A stretch of DNA of 64,000 nucleotides from Sclerodactyla briareus. Its lineage: Eukaryota; Echinodermata; Holothuroidea; Dendrochirotida; Sclerodactylidae. Both the position numbers and the translations under genes were made by a program. How positions within the stretch are numbered: the first letter of the stretch is position 1; each line of letters opens with the position of its first letter. Below, one piece after another: positions 11,971 through 22,483 of the stretch. Where the stretch lies: positions 100,093-164,092 of the forward strand of contig JAODTK010005630.1 of assembly GCA_026419785.1 (NCBI GenBank). The letters are read 5' to 3'. The notes beneath the pieces were generated by a model. The model made no database searches and was not told the DNA's origin. It worked only from the letters and a program-made list of their open reading frames with translations.

Positions 11971-12259
11971 CGAGGATGCAATCGATTGAGATTTAATCTA
12001 ATCCCAGGTAAAGAGTAAAAGTCATGGTCACCGACGTAATCAGCTGTCAATAAATCACTCTCCACCGTTGCAGCTCATATACACCAGTACGTCACAGTCG
12101 ACAGAAATTCCTGTCCGCCAGCTTCTCAACCTTTCCGCTGCATTACGAGGATATTACGCCGCATATCGTAATTCTCGCATTGCTCGAATCCAGGCGGAGC
12201 TTCTGGTATCGACCCGTACGGGTTCTCGCTTCTCACGGGTGAGACGGGGCTAAGTTTCA

Positions 12260-13035
12260 AGGGGTAGCGTTTGAGGAGGTTAGCTGTCTTGGGTTCGGTT
12301 ACAAGTGTCAGAAGTGTGCTAGGTTATCACAGCTAGAAGGGAAGGAGGGTGATGATTGGGAGGTAGCAAAGGGACGGCCCGTAAGGCCATTGCTGATACT
12401 TAATACAGTTGTTGTAACAGAGAATGCCTCAGCGTGCTGTCAGTAGAAGAGATGCCATCAGATGACTGCGTGATAGAGGGGGCAAGCAGTGGCAATGGCG
12501 GTGGGGGATTGTGGGTGGAACCGAAATGGGCCGGTAAGTGTGTGTTGATAGGCGACTCGATTGTCAGGTATGTAGACCGCGAGTTCAGCAGGGCTGGTAA
12601 GACGAAACGTACGCGTGTCTGTCTGCCGGGTGCTAGGATGGCGGATATAGGTCAGAGGGTGAATAGGTTGGTGGATGACGAGGAGGTGGTGGTTGGTAGA
12701 GGTTGGGATGAATAATTTAAGGAAAGACAGTCAGGGCGTCTTGAGATCCCGGTTCAGCGAGTTGATGTGCAGGCTAAAGTCGACCAGGTCGAAAGTCGCT
12801 ATGTGCGGTGTCCTACCCAGGTTCGACGGTCGCGACGCTGACGAGACGATAGAGGGCCTGAACGCTTGGCTAGAGCGAGAGTGCACTCAAAGGGGGGTTC
12901 ACTTCGTTGACGTTTCGAGTTTTCGGGGTAGAAAGAAGTTTTCGCTAGGGACGGTCTTCGTCTGAACGGGGTCGGTGCTACATTTTTGGGCAAGTTGGTG
13001 AACGCATGTGTGGAAGGGTTATTGTTAAACTAGAT
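12260..13035 (+). pseudogene. CR1 ORF1: CxxC finger and SGNH/GDSL esterase-like domain
   Basis: 12270-12340 reads GFGYKCQKCARL, a zinc-finger-like pair of cysteines. From 12530 the sequence reads CVLIGDSIVRYVDREFSRAG, with the esterase block I serine at 12557-12559, then LPGARMADIGQRV (block II). After a frameshift near 12690 it reads VEVGMNNLRKD, the block III region in which GTNN has become GMNN. Near 12948-12985 the frame reads DGLRLNGVGATFLGKL. The equivalent DxVHLN block normally holds the catalytic histidine, here replaced by arginine. Such esterase domains are typical of CR1/L2 ORF1 proteins, which bind element RNA and possibly membranes. It is inactive from frameshifts and probably from the lost histidine. 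Confidence 0.85.
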
Positions 13036-13079
13036 GAGGGGGCGACGGTCTCGGATGGCAGTACTGGCGTTAGTAATAG

Positions 13080-15795
13080 TCATAGCTTAAGAGGGATAGT
13101 TATTAGTGATAGTCATATCAGGCGTTACAAGTTGTCTTTTTTTCTGTTCTAATGTTCAGAGTATCAAGAACAAGTTCGATGAATTCCAGATTTTAGTGGA
13201 GGAACGCAAGCATGAAGTAGTTGGTATCACAGAGTCGTGGTGGAACCCAGACCTTCCACAGCCTTGAGTTACTGCTCCGTGTATGGTTTGTCTTATAGGC
13301 AGGATCGTACGGATACCACTCGTGGTATTGGTGGTGAGTATTGTGTTTGTCAGGTCTGACTTAAACAGTATTGAAGTCGAGAATATCAAAGGTAGCTTTG
13401 TCAATTCTGTGTGCTGCGAAATTCCGTCCAATTCAACGGGTTTTCCAGGCAGCATAACAGTTGGCGTTGTGCATCGTTCTCCTGCTCGAAAATTTTGCAC
13501 AGAGTTTCTGGAAAGTATACGATTATCATGGGCGATCCAGATATTTCTTGGTCCGACGGCAGGAGTGGCAGACATGGTTCTGATTTCTTCAATGTTTGCT
13601 TTCTCAGCATGTACATTTCCCTACTAGAAAGCATAGCATATTGGATTTAGGTTTTAGTAGTGATCCTTATTCAGTAGACAATGTTGAAAATATCAGTAAG
13701 CTTGGTGCCAGCGATCACGATAGTATTTCTTTGATGGCCTTGTTTGTCAGTATCCCACAGAATGTTGCACTTGTTCCTCGCTTCGCGAAGGCGAATATGG
13801 GGGGAATTTCCGTTTTCCTAGTGGTGTAGACTGGGCTGATTTATTCCATGGACTGGACGCAGTTGACTCGTGGCGAGTTTTTCTCATGTAGGTTCAAGAG
13901 GCTATGCGAATATTCGTTCCGAGGACAAAAACGTCGTAAAAAGAACAGTAGGCCGTGTTGGATTAGGGACGTTTTGCTTGGCTGTGAAGAGGAAGAGGAA
14001 ATTGTGGCGTCTAATCGTTCTTCTGGTGCCTTTTCTTATCAATTCAAAGTCCAGCAGAAGTTATTCCGTCGGTTAGTTTCTGGTGCTAAACTTGCTTTTG
14101 AGAAACAACAACTTGCCTCGACGTTAAGAACAATCCCGGCGTTTTTCTCTTATATTAGGGGGAAGCAGAAGGTTGAAGATGGCATTGGTCCATTGTTTGA
14201 TCCTGGTGCTACGGTTAGTGGAAGTCAGAACATTTCAGATATTCTCAATAATTATTTTTCCTCAGTCTTCACGCAGGATAATTGGGAAAATTTCAATGAT
14301 CTCGTTGCTGGTGAATTACCAGGAAGCATTGGTGATATTGTGTACACCAGTTTCAGTCAAAACCAAACTTCAGGTCCAAGCATGGCAAAAAAAGATCTCC
14401 TGGCCCGGATTCAATTCACCCCTTCTTTTTGAAGTCTTTTGCAGACTATCTCTGTATCCGTTAGCTGACATTTTCAGTAAATCTCTGGAGGAAGGTATTG
14501 TTCCTGATGATTGGAGGAAGTGCGAATGTTTATCCCATTTTCAAGTATGTAAGGTTATGAAATCGATAGTTCGGGATCATATGGTTAACCATTTCGATGG
14601 AAAGAAGCTGATTAGCAACTCCCAGCATGGTTTCAGAAAAGGTCGTTCGTGTCTGTCTAATCTTTTAGAATTCATGGAAGATGTTACTAATGCTGTTGAC
14701 CGAGGCAACGCTGTTGATATTATATTCTTGGACTTTCAGGAAGCGTTTTGACAAAGTTCCCCATAAAGTCTGTTGCTCAAATTGGAGAGTTTTGGTATTG
14801 ACGGAATGTCCTCAGGCGGATTCGAGGGTGGCTCCATGACAGGGAAAACGGGTTATTATTAACGGTTGTGCTTCTACTTAGTAGAAGATCACTAGTGGCG
14901 TTCCACAATGATAGGTTCTTGGACCCCTACGGTTTCTGACTTACATTAACGATCTTGGTAATTCAGTGCAGTCCAGAGTGAAAAAAGTTTGCAGACGACA
15001 CAAAGTTGTACCGAGAGGTCTCGTCGGACGACGATATTAAAATTCATCAGAATGATCTTGACCTGATTTCCATGTGGTCCTCTGACTGGCAGATGTTTTC
15101 ACGCTAGCAAGTGTAAGTAATGAATGTTGGTTTCCAAAATAGTAATGCCTCTTCAGTTTTACTGGTCAGGATATTCAGGTGGTGGACTCGGATAAGATCT
15201 TGGTGTGTGTTTCGAGGCTTTGTTGAAACCTTCTAAGCAGTGTGCGGAAGCTGGAATGAAGGCAATTGGATTCTTGCTCTGATAAAGCGGCATTTCACTT
15301 CTTTGAATGAGGATATAGTTCTCAGACTCTTCAAGCAATTAGTTAGACCTCACTCGAGTATTCGGTCCAGTGTGGAGCCCTTAATTTCGGGAAAGATAAG
15401 CAGTTGATTGCAATGTTCAGAGGAGGGCTACTAAATTAATTAGTAGCCTGAGAGATTTCCCGTACGAGAAAAAACTCAGGCGTCTTGGGATAACCTCAAT
15501 GGAAAAAAAAAAGCTGAGGCGGTTCGGGGTGATTTTATCCAGGTCTTCAAAATTGTCCATAGACTTGATGGTTTGGCATTCGATTACTTCTTTGGAGTTT
15601 TCCAATGTGACTACTACTCGTGGGCACCACCTCAAGCTTCGAGGTACTCGCTGTGGAATTGACCTTCGGGAACACTTCTTTTCACAAAGAGTCGCACCGA
15701 GTGGAATAGCCTTCCGAAAAATGTTGTTATGTCTATGTAGTGTGAATGCCTTCAAGAATGCCCTTGATTTATTCTTCAAAATTGTGGGCGAATAA
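13080..15795 (+). pseudogene. CR1 ORF2: AP-endonuclease and reverse transcriptase
   Basis: The endonuclease starts near 13148 with CSNVQSIKNKFDEF and VVGITESWWNPDL, then YRQDRTDTTRGIGG, a MGDPDISWSD box (normally GDFNYPDISW) near 13530 and SDHDSISL near 13713. The linker reads RPCWIRDVLLG and later FFSYIRGKQKVEDGIGPLFD. The RT begins at 14455 with PLADIFSKSLEEGIVPDDWR. HGFRKGRSCLSNLLEF is near 14630, FADDTKLYRE at 14988-15017 with both aspartates intact, and the C-terminus reads RGHHLKL near 15618. Between ANVYPIFK and CKVMKSIVRD (about 14545) the NYRPVSLTS block is missing, an internal deletion of roughly 60 bp. Many frameshifts follow 14750. Confidence 0.92.
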
Positions 15796-15900
15796 CGTAG
15801 CTGGGCTCGTTTGCACTTTTTGGGTTGTGGTTCCAGGGTCGTTCATGAGGAGTTTGTCCTTTCTGACCCTTTCCTCATTAAAACTAAACTAAACTAAGCA

Positions 15901-16220
15901 GAGAAATTGGGGAGAATCCGATTGCGCAGCAACGCAACACAGAAAAAATTATGTTATGTATTTCATTGTTCCATTTTGTTGAATAAGTCAACATTCTAAG
16001 CAAGTTTTGTTGTCTTCCTCTCTCACCAAGGAGCCATCAACACTACCAACCCACTATAGCAGTATTCTCCCATAGACTAAAGGCTTTTCGAAGTGAAATT
16101 ATTGTTCGAATTTCAATAGAAATAAAAAATGGTTGCAGGGTTGTGCAAGTATGACATCAAATATTATTGCATGATGGGATGCCTTTCGACCTTGCGCGTA
16201 CACATTCGGCACAATCACAA
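15901..16220. other. No recognisable gene
   Basis: Short AT-rich intergenic sequence between two CR1 pieces. Confidence 0.4.
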
Positions 16221-16223
16221 ACT

Positions 16224-16530
16224 TCAAAGGACTATAATTCGTAACCGGAAAGTCCTATGAATTTCGAGTTTGGACTGACCCATTCGTTTTTTGAATCCAC
16301 CTATCACATTAGCCCTTTGAAAATCATCCAGTTGTCCTTTGAAATAGTCCATATCCTTGTTTACCACTACTACATCAGACCAAGAAATATCTCGATAATT
16401 GAAATCACCCACAATAATTGTACGCTTACCGGAAATTTTGAATAGCACGTCGAAAAGAAGCTGTTCAGAGCTGTTGGGAGAACGATAAACAACACCAATT
16501 GTGAGGGATATGGAAATACCTGGAACAGTG
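16224..16530 (-). pseudogene. CR1 endonuclease fragment
   Basis: Read on the minus strand, it gives GVVYRSPNSSEQLLFDVLF, KISGKRTIIVGDFNYRDISW and then VVVNKDMDYFKGQLDDFQ. This is the second half of a CR1-type AP-endonuclease around the GDFN metal-binding box, closely matching the spacing in the plus-strand element at 13440-13590. It is truncated on both sides. The 5' side runs into a CA-rich repeat at about 16540-16610. Confidence 0.88.
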
Positions 16531-16539
16531 ACAAGAATG

Positions 16540-16625
16540 TGTGGTCACACGCACAAGCACACACACACAAACACGAGCTCACACGCACACATACGTACGC
16601 CTGCGTTATTGCATAGATTTATTTT
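16540..16625 (+). repeat. CA-rich core of a dispersed repeat
   Basis: A cacacgcacaagcacacac-like run is followed by gcgttattgcatagattt. The same CA core followed by an agatt word is seen at 38600-38700, 43545-43615 and, reversed, at 55820-55930. Confidence 0.55.
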
Positions 16626-16629
16626 GCCT

Positions 16630-17440
16630 TCAGCAAAAAATATTTGAGAAAACAACTCGGCAGGGGGGCGGCGATGATACAATCATAACATCCTAACGTG
16701 AGGATATCATTATACTACGGCACAAATACCTATATATCTGATGATTTGACCTTGTTTTTGTTTTTTCAACTTCGCACCACTGATCGCGTAATGAAAATTT
16801 CGAATGGGTGAAACATTGGCCGTCGCCTGACCGCTCTAACAGGGACCATGTTTTTTGCGAAACTGAGTTTTCGCTTATTGAGGCGTTTTTGAGCATGGCG
16901 ATCATTTGAACCAACTTCCGTTTCCCGCCAATCCGACCCGCACCCTGCGGCTATTTTTAACTTTTGCGAAATTTCTGCAATGTCACCCTCGGATTGATCG
17001 AAAAGTGGGGATATACACGTAGGCGGTTACCCGCCCGGCGATGTCTATTTTAATTGAGTATTTGGGCGCGTGTACTTGCGTCCATCTTGATCACTGTTTG
17101 TCAGCACGATGTCTAACGAACGCGAGCATGTACCAAATTCAGATTTGAATTGTCCTGCGCGATGTTTGATGACATATGCATCAAATTCAATTTAGGTATG
17201 TGAGTTACAGATATGATAAACCATAGAAAATAACACGGAAAACGCTGATTGCCGCTTGAAAGTGAAGCGTGACGAAAAATGAGGGCGCCTCTGGTTATAC
17301 GTAAAAAACCACAACAAGACACTCGAGCATCGCGAGCTGCCCGTCCTACGGCGAGTACTTACCAAGTGACAAATTACGACGCCGGCCGGAACGTCAACAT
17401 CAGTACCAAAGCTGACGATTCCAGCAAAAGAGTGACTGAT
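16630..17440. other. No recognisable gene; short block shared with 54.7 kb
   Basis: Bases 17000-17055 (ggggatatacacgtaggcgg and onwards, then gatgtcta) match the reverse complement of about 54700-54760. A minus-strand frame at 16914-16693 resembles nothing I know. Confidence 0.45.
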
Positions 17441-17745
17441 AGCCTGCGCGGCCTACGGCTGCAAAAATCGCCAGAAAAGCGGTAGCAGATTGCAGTTTCA
17501 TAGGGCAAGTGTAATTTAACTGATGAATGGCAGAAATTTCGGCCAACTCAATGTACTTAGGCGAACGTCCAGTTCATGTAGGCTTACGTCTGACGAAAAA
17601 TACATGAGAACAGAAAACCCTCACCATACCTCTTTCAAAATAGGACTAACTCCCATGTCCTTCTGTCACAGTTGCCAATGTAAATAACATCCCACCCAAG
17701 CTCTTGATGCATTCTAGGAGTTTGAACTAGGCCTAGGTCAACGTC
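17441..17745 (+). repeat. Direct repeat copy A carrying a THAP first exon
   Basis: This is the first of two copies; the second is 18371-18735. Copy A begins agcctgcgcggcctacggct and ends with ctaggagtttgaacta. Copy B carries an extra stretch of roughly 65 bp at about 18486-18551 that is absent here. Otherwise the two share long identical words interrupted by small indels. Confidence 0.88.
17449..17513 (+). pseudogene. THAP transposase exon 1, copy A
   Basis: From 17455 the frame reads CAAYGCKNRQKSGSRLQFH, the start of a THAP zinc finger (the first two cysteines of C2CH). The exon then ends at CATAG before ggcaagtg. The expected start codon position is ATA in both copies. Joining to the acceptor at 18884/18885 keeps the frame and gives HRFPLKDP, the canonical HRFP box. 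The donor looks like a GC-type or mutated donor. Exon 2 could be served by either copy. Confidence 0.8.
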
Positions 17746-18370
17746 AAATGCTATCCTGATGTCCAACACCGAGCCTAGCCTCAAGATGGGGCTTAGACAT
17801 TAGGCTTAGGCTACACCTACAAGAACTGCATCTGCTTGCTAATCTTAGAGTTAGATCAAACACAGGGCCTAGATTTGAGGTTGGGCATTAGCCTGAAATG
17901 AACTGACTGACGACCAATCCCAGCACTATCAGTGGGGTCTTGACTCCAATTTCCTGATTGGTAGCCGTCAGTCCATCTGCATGCAATACCGTTCATCTGG
18001 TGCCTGACGCAAGTTAGACTACACATGCCTCTGACATCTGATTGCTGTACCCCTAAGGTCTAACAAATGAGCCAGCCTTAAAAGTGGGATCCTGCCTGGT
18101 GGCTCTGCCTTAAATATTAAATAAACTAGGCCTAGGGGCATAGGCTTCAATGTTCAAATTTTAAACCTGGTAGTGGGGCCTAAGCATTGAGGTGTGAAAT
18201 ACACTTACCAACTCCCATAGGCCTGAAAGATGGCTTGTTTTGGGCCCCAAAATGGTGGTTTTTCGACTATTTCTGTTTTCACTCTTTTGAAGTTCAAACC
18301 TAGCACACTTTCCGAACCATATGTAGGCTAATTGGTTAGTGGGATAATAGCCTCCAAACCAGCAATTAGG
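17740..18370. other. Spacer between the two THAP exon copies
   Basis: It is rich in taggcctag-like words and holds no gene. The segment 18297-18356 (tagcacactttccgaaccat onwards) recurs at 18724-18780, just after copy B. Confidence 0.6.
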
Positions 18371-18735
18371 TGATAGCCTGCGCGGCCTACGGCTGCAAAA
18401 ATCGCCAGAAAAGCGGTAGCAGATTGCAGTTTCATAGCAAGTGTATTTGAACTGATAAAATGCAGAAATTCGGCCAACTCGATGATGAGGACCCACCTTC
18501 ACGTTGTCTTCTACCTGAAATAGCGAAGCAGGGGCCTATTGCATTCTTGTTACTTAGGCGAACGTCCAGTTCATGTAGGCTACGTTGACAAAAAATACAC
18601 TGAGACATACAAACCCTCACCCTAACATTTCAAAATATGACTAACTCCCGCCATGTCTTATCGTCAAATCGCCATGAAACAACCAACCCAAGCTCTTGAT
18701 GCATTCTAGGAGTTTGAACTAGAACTAGCACACTC
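18371..18735 (+). repeat. Direct repeat copy B carrying a THAP first exon
   Basis: See copy A at 17441-17745. This copy is longer by an internal stretch at about 18486-18551 and lies closest to exon 2. Confidence 0.88.
18373..18437 (+). pseudogene. THAP transposase exon 1, copy B
   Basis: The coding words are identical to copy A (CAAYGCKNRQKSGSRLQFH from 18379). The exon ends CATAG followed directly by caagtg, one or two bases shorter than at copy A, which would spoil the splice donor. The ATG position again reads ATA. Confidence 0.8.
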
Positions 18736-18884
18736 TGCGAACCATATGTAGGCTAATTGGTTAGTGGTATATAGCCTCAATGACTGATACCAGTTGTCTG
18801 AAATGCTCTTGGTAAGGCGCTCTATAGAACCACCCTATTGCTCTTCCCTTGCCAATTTAATTATGAAAAACATTTAACTTCCAG

Positions 18885-21010
18885 ATTTCCACTCAAAGAT
18901 CCGAGTCTCCTTCAAAAATTGGTCTTATGAAATAAAGAAGTAAGGACTGGAAGCCAACTAAATACAGTTGCTTTCTGCGGGGAGCATATCACTGCGGAAT
19001 GTTGCGTCAGTTGAGACCAGAGATTTAGGGGAACGGCTCACAGTGGGTGTCAGTGCCTACAATTTTTCAGCTCTCCAGTGCATCCGCAGGAAATTGCCAC
19101 AAAGGCCAAGAAAATTCCCAGGAAAAAATCCGCAGAGGAACTTCCCCTAAAGCAAAGATACAGGATCACGCCGCCCTTGTCGAGGAGAGCAAGACGATGG
19201 ACAAGTCATAGACGAAAAATGCCTCAATTGAAAGAAGGATGAGAACCGGAGGAGTTCACCAGCAAAAAGTGGAGAGAGAAAGGAGAGGAAAATTAATCAT
19301 AACGATCTGTGACAGGAATTCAGGAAATCAACAACAACAGGAAGAAAAGAAAAACCGAATGCGTGCGCTTTCGGAAGCATGGGCGTCCCACAGGTGGGGG
19401 GGGGACGGGGGGGGGGTCTTTTGGACAATTCTCCCATGGACTTAAACATTTTCACACAGAAACATTTCGAAAATGTGGCCATATCCCCCCCCCCCCACTT
19501 TTGAGAGGGTTGGGACGCCTCATGGCTTCTGAGAGAGAATTTTGCTTTGACACTGCATTTTATCAACAAAGGCATATAACTCACAAGAAAGGTTGCTAAC
19601 TACGAATCCTGAAAACGCTCAGCAATTGGAGGCCCTCAGTGGATTGTGAGCCTGGCTTCATTAAAGAGGGCATATTTTGCACATGCAGCCAGCAATGGAG
19701 AAGATGAAATGAGGCAGATTGAACTCCCGATGGTTGATGCCATGGCAATAAAGAACTGGAATCAAACAAAAGTATGAGGGTTTCAGTCATTATTGTGGAT
19801 TTTTCGCTGAACCAGACAGTGACCTTGCTACAGAGAGTCCAGTTTTCATGGGGCTGTAGGCCTTGTGAGAGTTGGAAGCATCCCAGCCCCTCGGCAACCA
19901 TACTTCTTTATCAACAAGCTTTCTGCACAGAACCAGGGCTCAACTAATAAAATTTTGCATTGAACACATGACAGATTGCGGATGGCGAGTCCATGGAGTA
20001 ACATTCGATGGGATCTACGCTAACCAGACTACATGGCGAAAACCCACACCAAACAAGCCAGATCAAACAGTTAGGAATGATCTGTGAGCTTGCCCAGCTG
20101 AAGTTGATGAGGAAACGCTAGCTGATCCGAAGGTGATCAAATACAAGGACAAGATGGCAAAGTGGAGTAAGTGACATAGTGGAGCTAGTCAAACCTTCGG
20201 AAGAGGACACGCTATTCTTAGCTAACAACTGACGGCACAAAACATCAACTCTGTTGCTGATGCAATGACGTCTGCGTGAAGACTTGAAACTGCACCGCAT
20301 GCGCTGGAAGGAAGGGACACACCAGTTTCATGATGATATTGACCACGTGTGGACAAACTGAAAACTCCAGAACGACCATCAGCCAAGGGAAGTAAAGACC
20401 ATTGTAGAAGAGGATATGGCCGAGGGAGTGGACTTATGCTGAACATAATTCTCCCAGAATCATCTTGAAATTCTTCTTCAATAAATGAGGCAATCGTGGT
20501 GGAGGAACAAATCCAACAACCCAGCAATCTCGAGTCAATCCGGAGCATCCTAATCAAGAACATGAAATCGTCTTTCCTTCAACAGGCAACGCTATAACTT
20601 TGATAACATTGAGGAATCCATGTTTCAACGTAAATCCAAAGTGGCGGGTAACAAACCAGTCAACACTGATGGCACGCGACATGGCAGGCCCAGAAAATGG
20701 GGCATTGTAGTTTCCCGTTCTGAAGCATCCAACTGAGCATACAAGAGAACTGCTCCTTATAGCTGGCTATGTCTCCGGAAGCATGTCACCAGAATTGGAC
20801 TGTATTTACTGTCCGGAGTCACTATTCAAACACTGCAGAGGAGAATTGGACCATTCTACTTAAGTCAGATCTCAAACGTGACACTTCCACTGCGGACGAA
20901 GGACAGAGGGGGTTTCAAGACGCAACCGTCAGAGGAGTGTCTTCAAAGTTGTCTGTAGGTCTGATCAGGATTTCGGGTAAGAAGGCTCAACAAGTGACAA
21001 GGTTGGGGGG
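18885..21010 (+). pseudogene. THAP9/P-like transposase body
   Basis: After a tttaacttccag acceptor, the sequence reads FPLKDPSLLQKLV, then DWKPTKYS and CGEHITAEC (C-x-x-H at 18976-18987), which completes the THAP C2CH finger; stops and frameshifts separate these words. Further on, WKHP and YFFINKLSAQNQGS (about 19873-19940), then LIKFCIEHMTDCGWRVHGV and TFDG (20001-20012), match the P-type transposase catalytic region. VIKYKDKMAKW and EEDTLFLANN follow near 20130-20225. LLIAGYVSGS with CIYC (20752-20815) matches the C-terminal AGYV..C..C block. It would cut and paste its own element. At least ten breaks make it a pseudogene. Confidence 0.8.
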
Positions 21011-22478
21011 GGGGGGCGAAGCGCGCACAGATTTTCGCGTTTCAAAATTTCGACTCTCAGCAAAAGATTTGGGCGATCTGATTAGGAAAAGAATTTTCAG
21101 GAACTTACGGGCCCTTTTTAATGTTGTTTGTTTTCTCCAACAATCCACCAATATCGTCCACCAAGAATTGTCATGCGCTTGCCTCACCAGCTGACAATTC
21201 CCACGTCCTTGCCGATCTCCCGGCGTCATTTCAATTATACACAATCGAGTCGAATGAATAATACAATCAGGTCCTCACTCTGAACTACTAGTCAATTGCT
21301 TTTAGGCTGCTTTACCTGACAACCTGAACAACCGGATCTCTGGCTATTTAGGAGATTCCGAAATCGTAGGGGTATACCCTAAAGTCTAACTGACTAATTG
21401 ATAGTAGATCCACCGTTGCAATGTAAACAGTTGGCAGATTGTGTTTCCAACCACCCCGCTCCCCTCCTCCTTTTGCTCTATGTTGGCTCATGTTTAGTCT
21501 CAAAGTCATTTTTCTGCGTGATTGTCTCTCACGAGGCTTGTAAAAAACCGAACATGTCCATTCTGAGGTCATGATTGTTCAATGACTTGAATATTTTTGC
21601 AAGAACAATGACTGACACTTGGAAATTCAGAAATGTCCCATCGCCTGGTACCTAGGGTCCTTTTATGGCATACTCATCCGATTGTTTATGGTAGCCTGCG
21701 TGTATAATGCAGCATCCTATACATTGGATAACCACGTTAGTTGGTGTTTGCATAGTACCCCCGGACAAGACATTACTTCGGGTCCCACTATACTATATTT
21801 GTCCATACGAACACTAGTACCATTGCGATGAACAGGTCTGGTACATGGACCTCTCTGACTCCCCCCAAATAAGTTCACTCCCACCTACAATTTTAATGCC
21901 ATAGTTCTCCTTTGGCGTCTATCTGTTGAAAATGACTACGGTCACCGTCGGTCTCAAATGACCTTCTAGTTCGCGCTTGAATAATGGTTGTTCTATTGTT
22001 TTGATATTGGCTGAAATGCCTCGGGTAGTACTAACTCCTCCAATAAAACTGGCCCAGAGGTGTGGACCTGAAGTGTCGTATCTAGCCAGGACCTAATTTG
22101 TCGGAGAATTGTCACCATTGGGGTTTCCCACGTAGTCCTCTGGGAAGACGATACTCGTCTTCAACGCGATGCATCACTCATATAGTCAAAAAACAAATTT
22201 TATATTTGGGCCCTCTTTTCCCCCCATGTATACCGCAGGGTTGAATCGCTCGGCAATAACGAATCAGAATTTATCAGGGCAATATTCATGATATGAGGGG
22301 GCGCCAATCACGTCATGTGTTTAGATCATTTTTATGAATATTCAGTGGTGTAACTAATAACGCTGGAAACATACCGTCATGATATGGAGGGAACCAATCA
22401 CGTCAAATGTTCAGAAGCTCTATGAAATTCAGCCTTAGTTGAGACTGACAGCTGTTAGAACGCGAGTCTAAAATTAAG
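21011..22478. other. No recognisable gene
   Basis: A poly-G run lies at about 21005-21017. The rest has only short frames. The flank of the TTAA element contains aatattcatgatatga-type words at 22285-22400. Confidence 0.4.
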
Positions 22479-22483
22479 TTAAA

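Larger units (their letters stand above)
5986..12240 (-). mobile_element. Ty3/gypsy LTR retrotransposon, decayed
   Basis: Read on the minus strand, the order is gag (about 11970-11154), nucleocapsid and protease (11150-10500), RT (10300-9444), RNase H (9360-8900), integrase (8860-7700) and a post-integrase region (7700-5986). RNase H before integrase, and the RT motif spelling, place it in Ty3/gypsy. Frames change many times and no complete polyprotein can be read. I found no pair of LTRs, so the outer limits are estimates; the right limit is set by the start of the neighbouring CR1 element. A 5' leader probably occupies 11970-12240. Part of the left end could belong to another element. Confidence 0.85.
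12240..15900 (+). mobile_element. CR1-clade LINE, nearly full length, inactive
   Basis: ORF1 (finger plus esterase), ORF2 (endonuclease plus RT) and a 3' terminal short tandem repeat, aaactaaactaaactaa at 15881-15897, occur in the expected order on one strand. CR1-like elements end in short tandem repeats rather than poly-A, which fits. Multiple frameshifts and a deletion inside the RT inactivate it. A related copy lies in reverse at 62640-64000, and fragments of similar elements lie at 16224-16530 and 30185-30550. Confidence 0.92.
17441..21010 (+). mobile_element. P-element/THAP9-like DNA transposon remnant
   Basis: The element consists of a THAP DNA-binding domain split over exon 1 (two copies) and exon 2, then a decayed transposase body to about 21000. 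It sits on the plus strand between CR1 fragments and a TTAA element. I could not identify terminal inverted repeats or an 8-bp target duplication, so the limits are those of recognisable coding sequence. THAP domains also occur in Kolobok transposases and host genes. The FDG and IAGYV blocks downstream favour a P/THAP9-type transposase. Confidence 0.75.

Noticed and set aside
5640..12300. A pair of LTRs for the gypsy element
   Set aside because: I compared 5640-6000 and 6900-7020 with 11970-12300 and saw no convincing repeat; only an alignment program could exclude diverged LTRs.
17279..17485. 68-codon ORF starting MRAPLVIRKKPQQ
   Set aside because: Its 3' end runs over the THAP exon in a different frame; the THAP frame explains the sequence better.
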